Source: Pseudomonas sp. PDM04 (GTDB lineage: Bacteria > Pseudomonadota > Gammaproteobacteria > Pseudomonadales > Pseudomonadaceae). From it: a stretch of 64,000 nt of DNA. The position numbers and the translations under genes are program-made. The notes below the pieces were generated by a model, which searched no databases, was not told the origin of the DNA, and worked only from the letters and a program-made list of their open reading frames with translations. Each line of letters begins with the position of its first letter. Position 1 is the first letter of the stretch. Positions 26,101-32,970 of this stretch are shown here, piece after piece. The stretch lies in assembly GCF_014851765.1 (NCBI RefSeq), contig NZ_JACVAI010000006.1:310001-374000 (forward strand). The letters are read 5' to 3'.

Positions 26101-26989
26101 CGTTGTCCTGGGCGCAGATGGCCTGGATCACCGGGATGTTGCGACGAAACGGGCGCAGGTGCGGCGCTTCCGGGCTGGACTGGGCGAAACCGGTGGTATT
26201 GAGGATCACCGAGGCGTCGACGTCGTCCAGCCAGTCCTCGACCACCGTCAGACAGCCGGGCTCTTTCAGGCTGGCCACGGCCACCGGCAAGGGATTGAGC
26301 CCTGCCGCTTGCAGGCGCTGACAGAACACATCGATGAACGCAGTGTTCGCCGCCTGCAGGTGCGAGCGGTAAAACAACACCGCCGCCACCGGTTGGTCAG
26401 CCTGCCAGTCGGCTTGCCAGTCGCTCAACTGTGCCGGGCTTTTGCGCGGGTGATAAATCGCCGTGCGCGGCAAGGTTTGCGGCTCGCCCCATGGGTAGTC
26501 GCGATCCAGCCAGCGATTGGCAAGGCAACGAAACAGATCCAGGGCGTTGGCCATGCCGCCTTGACGCAGGTAATGCCAGAGCCGATCACGATCCTCGGCC
26601 GTCACCGTGCTCAGGTCGCTGAGCTCCGGGTCCGGGCGGTCGTCACCCGGCACCAGAATCAGCTGCACGCCACGGCGGGAAAGCTCGATCAGTTGCTCGA
26701 CGCCATAACGCCAATAGGCGATGCCGCCATGCAGCGAGACCAGAATCACCCTGGCATGACGCAGTACTTCGTCGACATACAGGTCGACCGAGGCATGGTT
26801 CTGCACCTGCATCGGGTTGGCCAGGCGCACGCTCGGGTAGTCATCGGGCAACTGCTGCGCCGCTTCGGCGAGCAACGCCAGGCTGGAATCACCGCTGCAC
26901 AGGATCACCAGCTCGGCGGGGGTTTGTCCAAGGTCGGCGATGTTGTCATCCGACACGAAACCGCCGGGCTGGGTCCTGAGCAGGTGCAT
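23144..26989 (-). CDS. cobN: Cobaltochelatase large subunit CobN
   Basis: A 1281-residue protein of the CobN/BchH family. Recognisable blocks include HGGIAYWRYGVEQLIEL near the start, FYRSHLQAANTAFIDVFCQRLQAAG, HVGKHGNLEWLPGKG in the centre (metal/porphyrin-binding region) and NPKWLEGVKRHGYKGAFEMAATVDNLFAFDATT near the end. It inserts Co2+ into hydrogenobyrinate a,c-diamide, driven by the AAA+ and VWA subunits encoded downstream. The gene lies 3 bases after cobW under a B12 riboswitch. Oddity: residues about 794-825 are encoded by a REP doublet inserted in frame (24514-24609). The insertion lies in a region of low conservation, so the protein may tolerate it. Confidence 0.93.
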   Translation of the reverse strand: MHLLRTQPGGFVSDDNIADLGQTPAELVILCSGDSSLALLAEAAQQLPDDYPSVRLANPMQVQNHASVDLYVDEVLRHARVILVSLHGGIAYWRYGVEQLIELSRRGVQLILVPGDDRPDPELSDLSTVTAEDRDRLWHYLRQGGMANALDLFRCLANRWLDRDYPWGEPQTLPRTAIYHPRKSPAQLSDWQADWQADQPVAAVLFYRSHLQAANTAFIDVFCQRLQAAGLNPLPVAVASLKEPGCLTVVEDWLDDVDASVILNTTGFAQSSPEAPHLRPFRRNIPVIQAICAQDNEPGWRASEQGLGPRDLAMHIALPELDGRIISRPISFKDLAWRSERSQSDVVCYRAAPERMDFVAELARRWVELGRVPNSEKRIALVLANYPTRDGRIGNGVGLDTPAAALNILRALQQQGYPLSAQLPDSGTALIQQLLGGVSNDLDHLDLRPCNQSLALDDYQHLFSALPEANRQAVLERWGAPENDPMCRDGRMMIAGLRFGLTFVGIQPARGYQVDPSAVYHDPDLVPPHGYLAFYFWLRHAYGAHGVIHVGKHGNLEWLPGKGVGLSQNCWPDALLGPLPNIYPFIVNDPGEGAQAKRRTQAVIIDHLMPPLTRAETYGPLRNLELLADEYYEAQLLDPRRARELQRDILQLVRETHIDRELQLGEQLDSDADAAIWLPRLDTYLCDLKESQIRDGLHIFGESPVGRLRTDTLLALLRIPRGDGRGAQSSLLRSLAKAFALGFDPLDCALAEPWTGPRPEALQALSDELWRTAGDTRERLELFAMQLIAQTLDTPCGSELAGNSVSVDSTVSDTPSRASSLLQEGVRWDDVRTILDNLRDVVAPRLDACGPAEMGGLLDALGGRFVPAGPSGAPSRGRLDVLPTGRNFYSVDVRNLPTTTAWRIGFQSATLILERHLQDHGDHLRQLGLSVWGTATMRTGGDDIAQAMALMGVRPVWATGSQRVDDFEILPLSLLDRPRVDVTLRVSGFFRDAFANLIRLFDAAVQAVAALDEPDDLNPLAAKVRAEQASLMQAGLDEEAARRQAGWRIFGAKPGAYGAGVQGAIDGRLWQSREDLAEVYLNWGGYAYGGSDEGTAAREPFARRLSQVQAVLQNQDNREHDLLDSNDYYQFQGGMLAAVESLGGAAAASYHGDHSQPDLPKIRTLKEELNRVIRARAANPKWLEGVKRHGYKGAFEMAATVDNLFAFDATTQLIDDHQYALLADAYLLDPATRDFVREHNPHALRDMTERMLEAQQRGMWKDPGEYREALENLLLDIEEDG
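24521..24605. repeat. REP doublet inside cobN
   Basis: CTGTAGGAGCGAGCTTGCTCGCGAT and ATTGCCAGCAAGCTCGCTCCCACAG flank a 35-base spacer, with CCCCCT and GGGGGT extending the symmetry on the outside. Every other REP in the window is intergenic; this one is within a coding region and keeps the reading frame. Its reverse-strand translation gives CGSELAGN and SRASSLLQEG. Confidence 0.9.
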
Positions 26990-26992
26990 GGG

Positions 26993-28054
26993 TCAGGCGC
27001 TGAGCGCGGCGCGCAGTTGGGCTTCGAGTTGCACGGCGTCCAGCGCCTGGCCGATCAGCACCAGGCGCGTGGTGCGCGCTTCATCGGCGCCCCACTGGCG
27101 GTCGAAGTGTTTGTCGAATCGCGTCCCGACGCCCTGGATCAGCAGGCGCATCGGTTTGTTCGGGATCGCCGCGAAACCCTTGACCCGCAGGATGTCGTGC
27201 TTGACCACCAACTGCGTCAGTGCGTCCAGCAGCAGGCTCTCGTCGGCGGGCGGCAGTTCGATGGAGATGGAGTCGAACGCATCGTGGTCGTGATCGTCCT
27301 CACCTTCATGGTGGTGATCGTGGTGGCTGTGACGGCTGTCGATGTGTTCCTCGGAACCGGCACCGAGGCCGATCAGGACGTCGAGGGGCAGGCGACCGCT
27401 GCTCGCTTCGATGACCTTGACCGCTGGCGGCAGTTCTTCGGCCACTTCCAGGCGCACGCGGGCCAGGTCTTCAGGGCTGATCAGGTCGGCCTTGTTGAGG
27501 ATCACCAGGTCAGCGCTGGCCAATTGGTCGGCGAACAGTTCGTGCAGGGGCGATTCGTGGTCCAGGTTCGGGTCGAGTTTGCGCTGGGCATCGACCTGGT
27601 CCGGGAACGCGGCAAAGGTGCCGGCGGCAACGGCCGGGCTGTCGACGACGGTGATCACCGCGTCAACCGTGCAGGCACTGCGGATTTCCGGCCACTGGAA
27701 CGCTTGCACCAGGGGTTTTGGCAGCGCCAGGCCGGAGGTTTCGATGAGGATGTGGTCGAGGTCGCCCCGGCGCGCAACCAGTTCGCGCATGACCGGAAAG
27801 AACTCTTCCTGGACGGTGCAGCACAGGCAGCCGTTGGCCAGTTCGAAAACGCGACCGACGGCCTCTTCCTCGGTGCAACCGATAGAGCACTGCTTGAGGA
27901 TTTCGCCATCGATGCCCAGTTCGCCGAACTCGTTGACGATCACGGCGATGCGGCGGCCCTGGGCGTTGTCGAGCATGTGGCGCAGCAAGGTGGTTTTGCC
28001 CGAGCCAAGAAAGCCGGTAACGATGGTGACGGGAAGTTTGGCCAGTGTTTTCAT
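26993..28054 (-). CDS. cobW: CobW-type G3E GTPase metallochaperone
   Basis: A 353-residue G3E-family GTPase. Walker A is GFLGSGKTTLL, Walker B/switch includes ILIETSGLALPKP, base recognition is LNKADL, and the metal-binding CxCC motif is ANGCLCCTVQEEF. A His/Asp-rich loop follows at about residues 240-265 (HSHHDHHHEGEDDHDHD). In the aerobic B12 route CobW is thought to deliver cobalt to CobN, which is encoded 3 bases downstream. It is the first gene after a leftward cobalamin riboswitch, so it is repressed when B12 is plentiful. Confidence 0.93.
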   Translation of the reverse strand: MKTLAKLPVTIVTGFLGSGKTTLLRHMLDNAQGRRIAVIVNEFGELGIDGEILKQCSIGCTEEEAVGRVFELANGCLCCTVQEEFFPVMRELVARRGDLDHILIETSGLALPKPLVQAFQWPEIRSACTVDAVITVVDSPAVAAGTFAAFPDQVDAQRKLDPNLDHESPLHELFADQLASADLVILNKADLISPEDLARVRLEVAEELPPAVKVIEASSGRLPLDVLIGLGAGSEEHIDSRHSHHDHHHEGEDDHDHDAFDSISIELPPADESLLLDALTQLVVKHDILRVKGFAAIPNKPMRLLIQGVGTRFDKHFDRQWGADEARTTRLVLIGQALDAVQLEAQLRAALSA

Positions 28055-28164
28055 CGGATGCCCTTTGGCAAGGTGGCGGGCATACGGGACGACAAGCGCT
28101 GCGACGAAGGCGCGCGCAAGAGTTTCGCCACCGGATCACCCCGCCCGGTTGTAGTGAGAATCTG

Positions 28165-28352
28165 GTTCGAGGCAGGTCTCCTGGCTGACAGTGTGCCGGG
28201 CGGTTGGCCCGGCATCCGCTGCGCCTTCCCGCGAACCCGGTGCAGCGGGCGTGCAGTGGCGTGGCAGCGAACAACACCGTTCACAGTTGCGGGGGCAGCC
28301 GCGGCATCGACCGCGTTCCCTTCTTAGCTTCGACAATGGCGAAGAACCTCGA
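28165..28352 (-). promoter_or_regulatory. Cobalamin riboswitch controlling cobW-cobN-chlI/D
   Basis: On the reverse strand, in order: a 5' hairpin (GTTCTTCGCCATTGTCGAA), AAGAAGGGAACGCGGT, the near-invariant GCTGCCCCCGCAACTGT core, GCCACTG, and the closing B12-box element GTCAGCCAGGAGACCTGCC (28171-28189). The order and spacing fit the adenosylcobalamin riboswitch family. It lies about 110 bases ahead of cobW. Whether it acts by termination or by blocking translation is not clear from the sequence. Confidence 0.93.
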
Positions 28353-28413
28353 ACGGACAAGGCTACGCATCGTACTGGGGCGGGTCAATGAGTTGTAGCG
28401 ACAGGGCCCGCCC

Positions 28414-28489
28414 CATCGCGAGCAGGCTCGCTCCCACAGCGGGTTTGCAAATGTCGCCTATGGGAGGGCGCGGGCTGGCTCGCGATGGC
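28414..28489. repeat. REP doublet between the two riboswitches
   Basis: CATCGCGAGCAGGCTCGCTCCCACAG faces TATGGGAGGGCGCGGGCTGGCTCGCGATG. Together with the two riboswitches it fills most of the 843-base gap between cobW and cbtB; the remaining bases hold the divergent promoters. Confidence 0.85.
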
Positions 28490-28560
28490 CGCGCTCGATT
28501 GCGAGTTGAGAACTGCTGCCAATTGACGCCCTGCCCCCGCCCATGCTCTCCTACACACCT

Positions 28561-28766
28561 TGTTACGGGTGCCCTTCACAGGGTGAAACGGGAAACCGGT
28601 GAATCATGTGCTTTACTCAAGGCCATGTCAGTCCGGTGCTGCCCCCGCAACGGTAAGCGAGCGAAGAATCACAGCCACTGTGCCGGCCATTCGGCATGGG
28701 AAGGCGATTCTTGCAGGTTTCGGCGTACGCCCAAGCCCCTCGCGAGCCCGGAGACCGGCCCGCAAC
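28561..28766 (+). promoter_or_regulatory. Cobalamin riboswitch controlling cbtB-cbtA-cobE-cobM
   Basis: In order: GGGTGAAACGGGAAACCGGTGAA, CCGGTGCTGCCCCCGCAACGGTAAG, AGCCACTG (28673-28680), and the 3' closing element CGAGCCCGGAGACCGGCCCGC (28743-28763). This is a complete B12 riboswitch on the forward strand, about 130 bases ahead of cbtB. It is a different subtype in sequence from the leftward copy, so the two were probably not made by a recent local duplication. Confidence 0.93.
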
Positions 28767-28897
28767 ACAAAGTGACGGTACGTTCACTGAAATAACAAAC
28801 CCGCGGTGGGCGGGCGCTGTTTGGACTTCTGCGTGCCCGATGCGCAGGAGGCTTGCATGCGCTGCCTTCACCCGTTGACAGAACAGAGGGAAGCGCC

Positions 28898-29095
28898 ATG
28901 TCGATCATCAGCAGCACCCACCAGAGCTCCACCAGCACCACCACCACGACCACCCTGAGCCAACGCCTGACCGCCGCTGTCTGCGCCTCGATCCTGGGTG
29001 CCTGCCTGGTTTACTTCGCCGGTTTCTCGCACATCGAAGCGGTGCACAACGCCGCCCACGATACCCGCCACAGCGCCGCCTTCCCGTGCCATTGA
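28898..29095 (+). CDS. cbtB: CbtB, small subunit of a predicted cobalt transporter
   Basis: A 65-residue protein with a Ser/Thr-rich start (MSIISSTHQSS), one membrane helix (about residues 24-42) and a C-terminal His-rich tail HNAAHDTRHSAAFPCH that probably binds metal. CbtB is the standard partner of CbtA under B12 riboswitches. The ATG at 28898 has AGAGGG 7 bases upstream. A stronger AGGAGG at 28846-28851 serves a different ATG at 28857, which opens a short out-of-frame reading frame. Confidence 0.85.
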   Translation: MSIISSTHQSSTSTTTTTTLSQRLTAAVCASILGACLVYFAGFSHIEAVHNAAHDTRHSAAFPCH

Positions 29096-29106
29096 GACCT
29101 GCCGAC

Positions 29107-29811
29107 ATGATCAAGCGTATCGCGCAAACCGCAGGTTTCTCCGGGCTGCTGGCCGCCCTGCTGCTCACCCTGCTGCAAAGCTTCTGGGTTTCGCCGCTGA
29201 TTCTGCAGGCGGAAACCTACGAAAAGGCCGAACCGGCCGCCGTTGAAGTGCATGAACATGCCGCCGGCACCGCCGCGCACACCCACGATGCCGAAGCCTG
29301 GGAGCCGGAAGACGGCTGGCAGCGCGTGGTGTCGACCACCGGTGGCAATCTGGTGGTGGCTGTCGGTTTCGCCCTGATGCTTGCCGGCCTCTACACCTTG
29401 CGCGCCCCGACCAAAACTTCCCAGGGCCTGCTCTGGGGCCTGGCCGGTTACGCCACCTTCGTCCTGGCACCGACCCTCGGCCTGCCGCCGGAATTGCCAG
29501 GCACCGCTGCGGCGGACCTGGCACAGCGGCAACTCTGGTGGATCGGCACTGCGGCCTCCACCGCCGTCGGCATTGCCCTGATCGCCTTCAGCCGTCACTG
29601 GCTGATGAAGCTGCTGGGCGTGGCGATTATCGCCGTGCCTCACGTGATCGGCGCCCCGCAACCGGAAGTGCATTCCATGCTCGCCCCCGAGGCCCTGGAA
29701 GCGCAGTTCAAGATCGCTTCGCAGTTGACCAACGTCGCGTTCTGGCTGGCCCTGGGCCTGATCAGCGCCTGGTTGTTCCGTCGCAAGCATGATGGTCAAT
29801 ACCACGCATGA
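29107..29811 (+). CDS. cbtA: CbtA, membrane subunit of a predicted cobalt transporter
   Basis: A 234-residue membrane protein with about five hydrophobic segments and a His-rich periplasmic loop near residues 47-62 (EVHEHAAGTAAHTHD), matching the CbtA family of predicted cobalt importers controlled by B12 riboswitches. It starts 11 bases after cbtB. Cobalt import just ahead of cobE and cobM fits provision of Co for CobN. Transport has been inferred for the family from genomic context. Confidence 0.87.
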   Translation: MIKRIAQTAGFSGLLAALLLTLLQSFWVSPLILQAETYEKAEPAAVEVHEHAAGTAAHTHDAEAWEPEDGWQRVVSTTGGNLVVAVGFALMLAGLYTLRAPTKTSQGLLWGLAGYATFVLAPTLGLPPELPGTAAADLAQRQLWWIGTAASTAVGIALIAFSRHWLMKLLGVAIIAVPHVIGAPQPEVHSMLAPEALEAQFKIASQLTNVAFWLALGLISAWLFRRKHDGQYHA

Positions 29812-30221
29812 CCGTGGATAGCACAGCGCCGACCCTGGTGGTCGGCCTGGGCTGTCAGCGCGGCTGTCCCCTCAGCACGCTGCGAGCCTTGCTCGATCAG
29901 GCATTACAAGCCCATCAAGTCGAATTGCACCAGATCAACGCCCTGGCCAGCATCGACCTGAAGCGCGAAGAGCCGGGCCTGCTCGAACTGGCCGCGCAAC
30001 TGGCACTGCCGCTGACGTTTTTCAGCAGTGAACAACTGGCCGCTTATCAGTCGCGCCTCAGCCACCGTTCCCAGATCGCCTTCGAACGCACCGGTTGTTA
30101 CGGCGTGGCGGAAAGTGCCGCCCTCGCCCTCGCCGAACAACTCGCCGCGGCGCCTGCCACCTTGCTGATCAGCCGTCAGAAATATGCCCAGGCGACCTTG
30201 GCGCTGGCCCGCTCGACGTAG
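29808..30221 (+). CDS. cobE: Cobalamin biosynthesis protein CobE
   Basis: A 137-residue protein like the C-terminal domain of CbiG: VVGLGCQRGCPLSTLRALLDQAL at the start and GVAESAALALAEQ near the end. CobE is needed in the aerobic B12 pathway, although its exact chemistry is unclear. Its ATG overlaps the cbtA stop (ATGA), indicating coupled translation. Confidence 0.87.
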   Translation: MTVDSTAPTLVVGLGCQRGCPLSTLRALLDQALQAHQVELHQINALASIDLKREEPGLLELAAQLALPLTFFSSEQLAAYQSRLSHRSQIAFERTGCYGVAESAALALAEQLAAAPATLLISRQKYAQATLALARST

Positions 30222-30301
30222 AATCCCCGATAATCCCACCCTTGATCATGAGCGATCTTCATCTGAAGGTTGGCCCAGCCCTTTTTTGACAGGAACCGAC
30301 G

Positions 30302-31048
30302 ATGACCGTCTATTTCATTGGCGCAGGTCCCGGCGACCCGGAACTGATCACCGTCAAAGGCCAACGCCTGATCCGCAGTTGCCCTGTGATCATCTACGCC
30401 GGCTCCCTGGTGCCCGCCGCCGTGCTGCAAGGTCACAGCGCCGCACAGGTGGTCAACAGTGCAGAACTGCACCTGGAACAGATCATCGAGCTGATCAAGA
30501 CGGCCCATGCCAACGGCCAGGATGTGGCGCGGGTGCATTCCGGCGATCCCGGGCTGTATGGCGCCATCGGTGAGCAGATTCGCTATCTGCGTGAGCTGGA
30601 TATCCCGTTCGAAATCGTCCCCGGCGTCACGGCGACGGCTGCCTGCGCCGCGTTGCTGGGTGCAGAGCTGACCTTGCCCGACGTGTCACAGAGCGTGATT
30701 CTGACCCGCTATGCCGACAAGACCGCGATGCCGGCCGGCGAGGAACTGGGCAGCCTGGCCCAGCACGGGGCGACCATGGCGATCCACCTGGGGGTCAACC
30801 ACTTGCAGAAGATCCTTGCCGAGTTGCTGCCGCACTACGGTGCAGACTGCCCTATTGCAGTCATTCACCGGGCGACCTGGCCGGATCAGGATTGGGTGGT
30901 AGGGACAATTGAAGACATTGCCGGGAAGGTCGAAGCCAAGGGGTTCAGGCGCACGGCGTTGATTCTTGTGGGTCGGGTGCTGGGCAGTGATCAGTTCAGC
31001 GAGTCGTCGCTGTACCGGGCCGGGCACGCGCATTTGTATCGGCCATAG
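30302..31048 (+). CDS. cobM: Precorrin-4 C11-methyltransferase
   Basis: A 248-residue SAM-dependent tetrapyrrole methylase with the family signatures VYFIGAGPGDPELITVKG at the start, VHSGDPGLYGAIGEQ and PGVTATAACAALLGAELTLP in the middle, and HRATWPDQDWVVGTI near the end. It converts precorrin-4 to precorrin-5 in aerobic cobalamin synthesis. It is the last gene of the riboswitch-controlled cbtBA-cobE-cobM set and is followed by a strong hairpin terminator. Confidence 0.93.
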   Translation: MTVYFIGAGPGDPELITVKGQRLIRSCPVIIYAGSLVPAAVLQGHSAAQVVNSAELHLEQIIELIKTAHANGQDVARVHSGDPGLYGAIGEQIRYLRELDIPFEIVPGVTATAACAALLGAELTLPDVSQSVILTRYADKTAMPAGEELGSLAQHGATMAIHLGVNHLQKILAELLPHYGADCPIAVIHRATWPDQDWVVGTIEDIAGKVEAKGFRRTALILVGRVLGSDQFSESSLYRAGHAHLYRP

Positions 31049-31076
31049 GCACCCTGCTTCGGCACATTTTCTCCAT

Positions 31077-31108
31077 AAAAAAACGGCGCTCACGGGGCGC
31101 CGTTTTTT
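31077..31108. terminator. Bidirectional terminator between cobM and nfuA
   Basis: AAAACGGCGC and GCGCCGTTTT pair across a short loop with an A-tract on one side and a T-tract on the other, so it can end both the forward cobM and the reverse nfuA transcripts. Confidence 0.9.
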
Positions 31109-31126
31109 CATGCCGCAGCGAACACC

Positions 31127-31711
31127 TTAGTAGTAGGCGTTTTCTTTCTGCGTGTGGTCGGTCACATCACGAACGCCCTTGAGTTCGGGAATGCGTTCGA
31201 GCAAGGTGCGCTCGATGCCTTCCTTCAAGGTTACGTCGGCCTGGCCGCAGCCCTGGCAACCGCCGCCGAATTGCAGCACGGCGATACCGTCCTCAACCAC
31301 GTCGATCAGGCTGACCTGGCCGCCGTGGCTGGCCAGCCCCGGGTTGATCTCGGTTTGCAGGTAGTAGTTGATGCGCTCGTTGACCGGGCTGTCGGCGTTG
31401 ACCATCGGCACCTTGGCATTCGGCGCCTTGATGGTCAGCTGGCCACCCATACGGTCGGTGGCATAGTCGACCACCGCGTCGTCGAGGAACGCTTCGCTGA
31501 ACGAATCGATGTAAGCGGTGAAGCTCTTGAGCCCCAGCGCGGTGTCTTCGGGTTTTTCTTCGCCCGGCTTGCAGTAGGCAATGCAGGTTTCGGCGTACTG
31601 GGTGCCAGGCTGGGTGATGAAGACGCGGATGCCGATGCCCGGGGTGTTCTGCTTGGAGAGCAGATCGGCCAGGTAATCGTGGGCGGCGTCGGTGATAGTA
31701 ATAGCAGTCAT
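31127..31711 (-). CDS. nfuA: Fe-S biogenesis protein NfuA
   Basis: A 194-residue protein. The N-terminal part is a degenerate A-type carrier domain (IGIRVFITQPGTQYAETCIAYCKPGEE) and the C-terminal Nfu domain carries the CxxC cluster motif in FGGGCQGCGQADVTLKEGIE. It carries and delivers 4Fe-4S clusters under stress. Length matches E. coli NfuA (191). It is transcribed alone and ends at a bidirectional terminator. Confidence 0.95.
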   Translation of the reverse strand: MTAITITDAAHDYLADLLSKQNTPGIGIRVFITQPGTQYAETCIAYCKPGEEKPEDTALGLKSFTAYIDSFSEAFLDDAVVDYATDRMGGQLTIKAPNAKVPMVNADSPVNERINYYLQTEINPGLASHGGQVSLIDVVEDGIAVLQFGGGCQGCGQADVTLKEGIERTLLERIPELKGVRDVTDHTQKENAYY

Positions 31712-31768
31712 GGAAACTCCTCACAGGCTTGGGCGCAGTTTACGCCAATCAACGCGCCGCACAAAGTC

Positions 31769-32803
31769 CTAGTATTTTTGTCGGGAAAGCGCGGGGCCGT
31801 CCTGGCCCGGAGGTTCGCCGTCAATCCGTTGCTTTAGCCACCGATAGCTGCATTTTTCCACCCATTCGTAGCTTGCCCACGACCCCACAGCAATGGCCAG
31901 CACGCAAACGACGAACATCAGATAGGGGTTTATGCCATAGCGTTGCGCCACGAAACCGCCCGCCGACAATACCAGCACGTGCATCAGATACACCGAATAG
32001 GAGCAGTCGCCGAGCCACTTCAACAGCCGCCGGTTCTCGAAAAAGCGCTCCAGCGCCATGCCTGCCATCACCAGTACCGCGCTGGGCAAGCCCCAGGCAA
32101 AGAATCGCGGTTGCGGCGGCAGCAGATAAATCGCCAGCAGCGCCCCCGCAATCCCCAGCAAAGGCAGGTACAAGCCGGGTTTGATCCAGCCCTGTCGATA
32201 CGCCATGCCGATGGCCATGCCGAGCAGGAATTCGTAAACAATGTCCGAACGGTAAAATTCGCTGATCCAGCCATAGCCGGTCCACGCCTGGCACACCGCA
32301 AACAGCAGCGCCGCGACGATCAGCAGCCGAAGTTGCAGGCGGAACAACAGCGCCCAGGCGAACAGCAAGTAGAAGAGCACCTCGTAGTTGAGGGTCCAGC
32401 CGACATTCAGCGTCGGGTAGATCCCGTAACCACCGGGGTTTTGCGTCGGGATAAACAGCAAGGACAGCAACAGGTGCGACCAGTCGACCGTCTGATCCGG
32501 CAACACCGGCTGGGCGAAGACCACGATCAGTGCCATCAGCACCGTATACAGCCAATACGCCGGCACGATGCGAAACAGCCGGTACAGCAGAAAGCGCCCC
32601 GGCGGCAGCGATTTGCCCTCGGTGGACAGGAAAATCACCAGGCCACTGATGACAAAAAACACGTCCACCCCCACAGCGCCCTTGTCGATGAACAACTGAC
32701 CGATCGGGCCACGGGCCTGGAAGTCGAAGAAAATCTGCATGAAGTGGTGGCAAACCACCGCCCAGGCCGCGAGGGCACGCAGTGCCTGTACTGAAATCAA
32801 CAT
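31769..32803 (-). CDS. Acyltransferase 3 family membrane protein (OafA/YrhL type)
   Basis: A 344-residue integral membrane protein with about ten hydrophobic segments. Family features are LRALAAWAVVCHHF near the start, with the conserved His pair, GVDVFFVISGLVIFL, and FLLYRLFRIVPAYWLYT. Such enzymes O-acylate surface polysaccharides or periplasmic glucans. No polysaccharide genes are adjacent, so the substrate cannot be named. A REP doublet separates it from cti. Confidence 0.9.
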   Translation of the reverse strand: MLISVQALRALAAWAVVCHHFMQIFFDFQARGPIGQLFIDKGAVGVDVFFVISGLVIFLSTEGKSLPPGRFLLYRLFRIVPAYWLYTVLMALIVVFAQPVLPDQTVDWSHLLLSLLFIPTQNPGGYGIYPTLNVGWTLNYEVLFYLLFAWALLFRLQLRLLIVAALLFAVCQAWTGYGWISEFYRSDIVYEFLLGMAIGMAYRQGWIKPGLYLPLLGIAGALLAIYLLPPQPRFFAWGLPSAVLVMAGMALERFFENRRLLKWLGDCSYSVYLMHVLVLSAGGFVAQRYGINPYLMFVVCVLAIAVGSWASYEWVEKCSYRWLKQRIDGEPPGQDGPALSRQKY

Positions 32804-32829
32804 CGACGGTTCTCCGGATAGCTGTTGAT

Positions 32830-32917
32830 CCTGTGCGGGTGCGAGCCTGCTCGCATGGGTTACCAGTCACCGTTGAGTCGACTGTCAAACCATCGCGACC
32901 AGGCTCGCTGCCACAGA
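32830..32917. repeat. REP doublet (diverged)
   Basis: CTGTGCGGGTGCGAGCCTGCTCGCATG faces CATCGCGACCAGGCTCGCTGCCACAG. The spacer contains GAGTCGACTGTC, which resembles the spacer of the doublet inside cobN, so the two may belong to one REP subfamily. Confidence 0.8.
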
Positions 32918-32970
32918 AGGGATCGGCGGCGCCTTATACAATCCGACACCGGTAGCCATTCAAAGGTCGA

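Noticed and set aside
24896..28327. 1143-codon open frame antisense to cobN and cobW
   Set aside because: It is a high-GC shadow of confirmed genes. Its composition is Gln/His/Arg-rich, with no domain and no ribosome-binding site.
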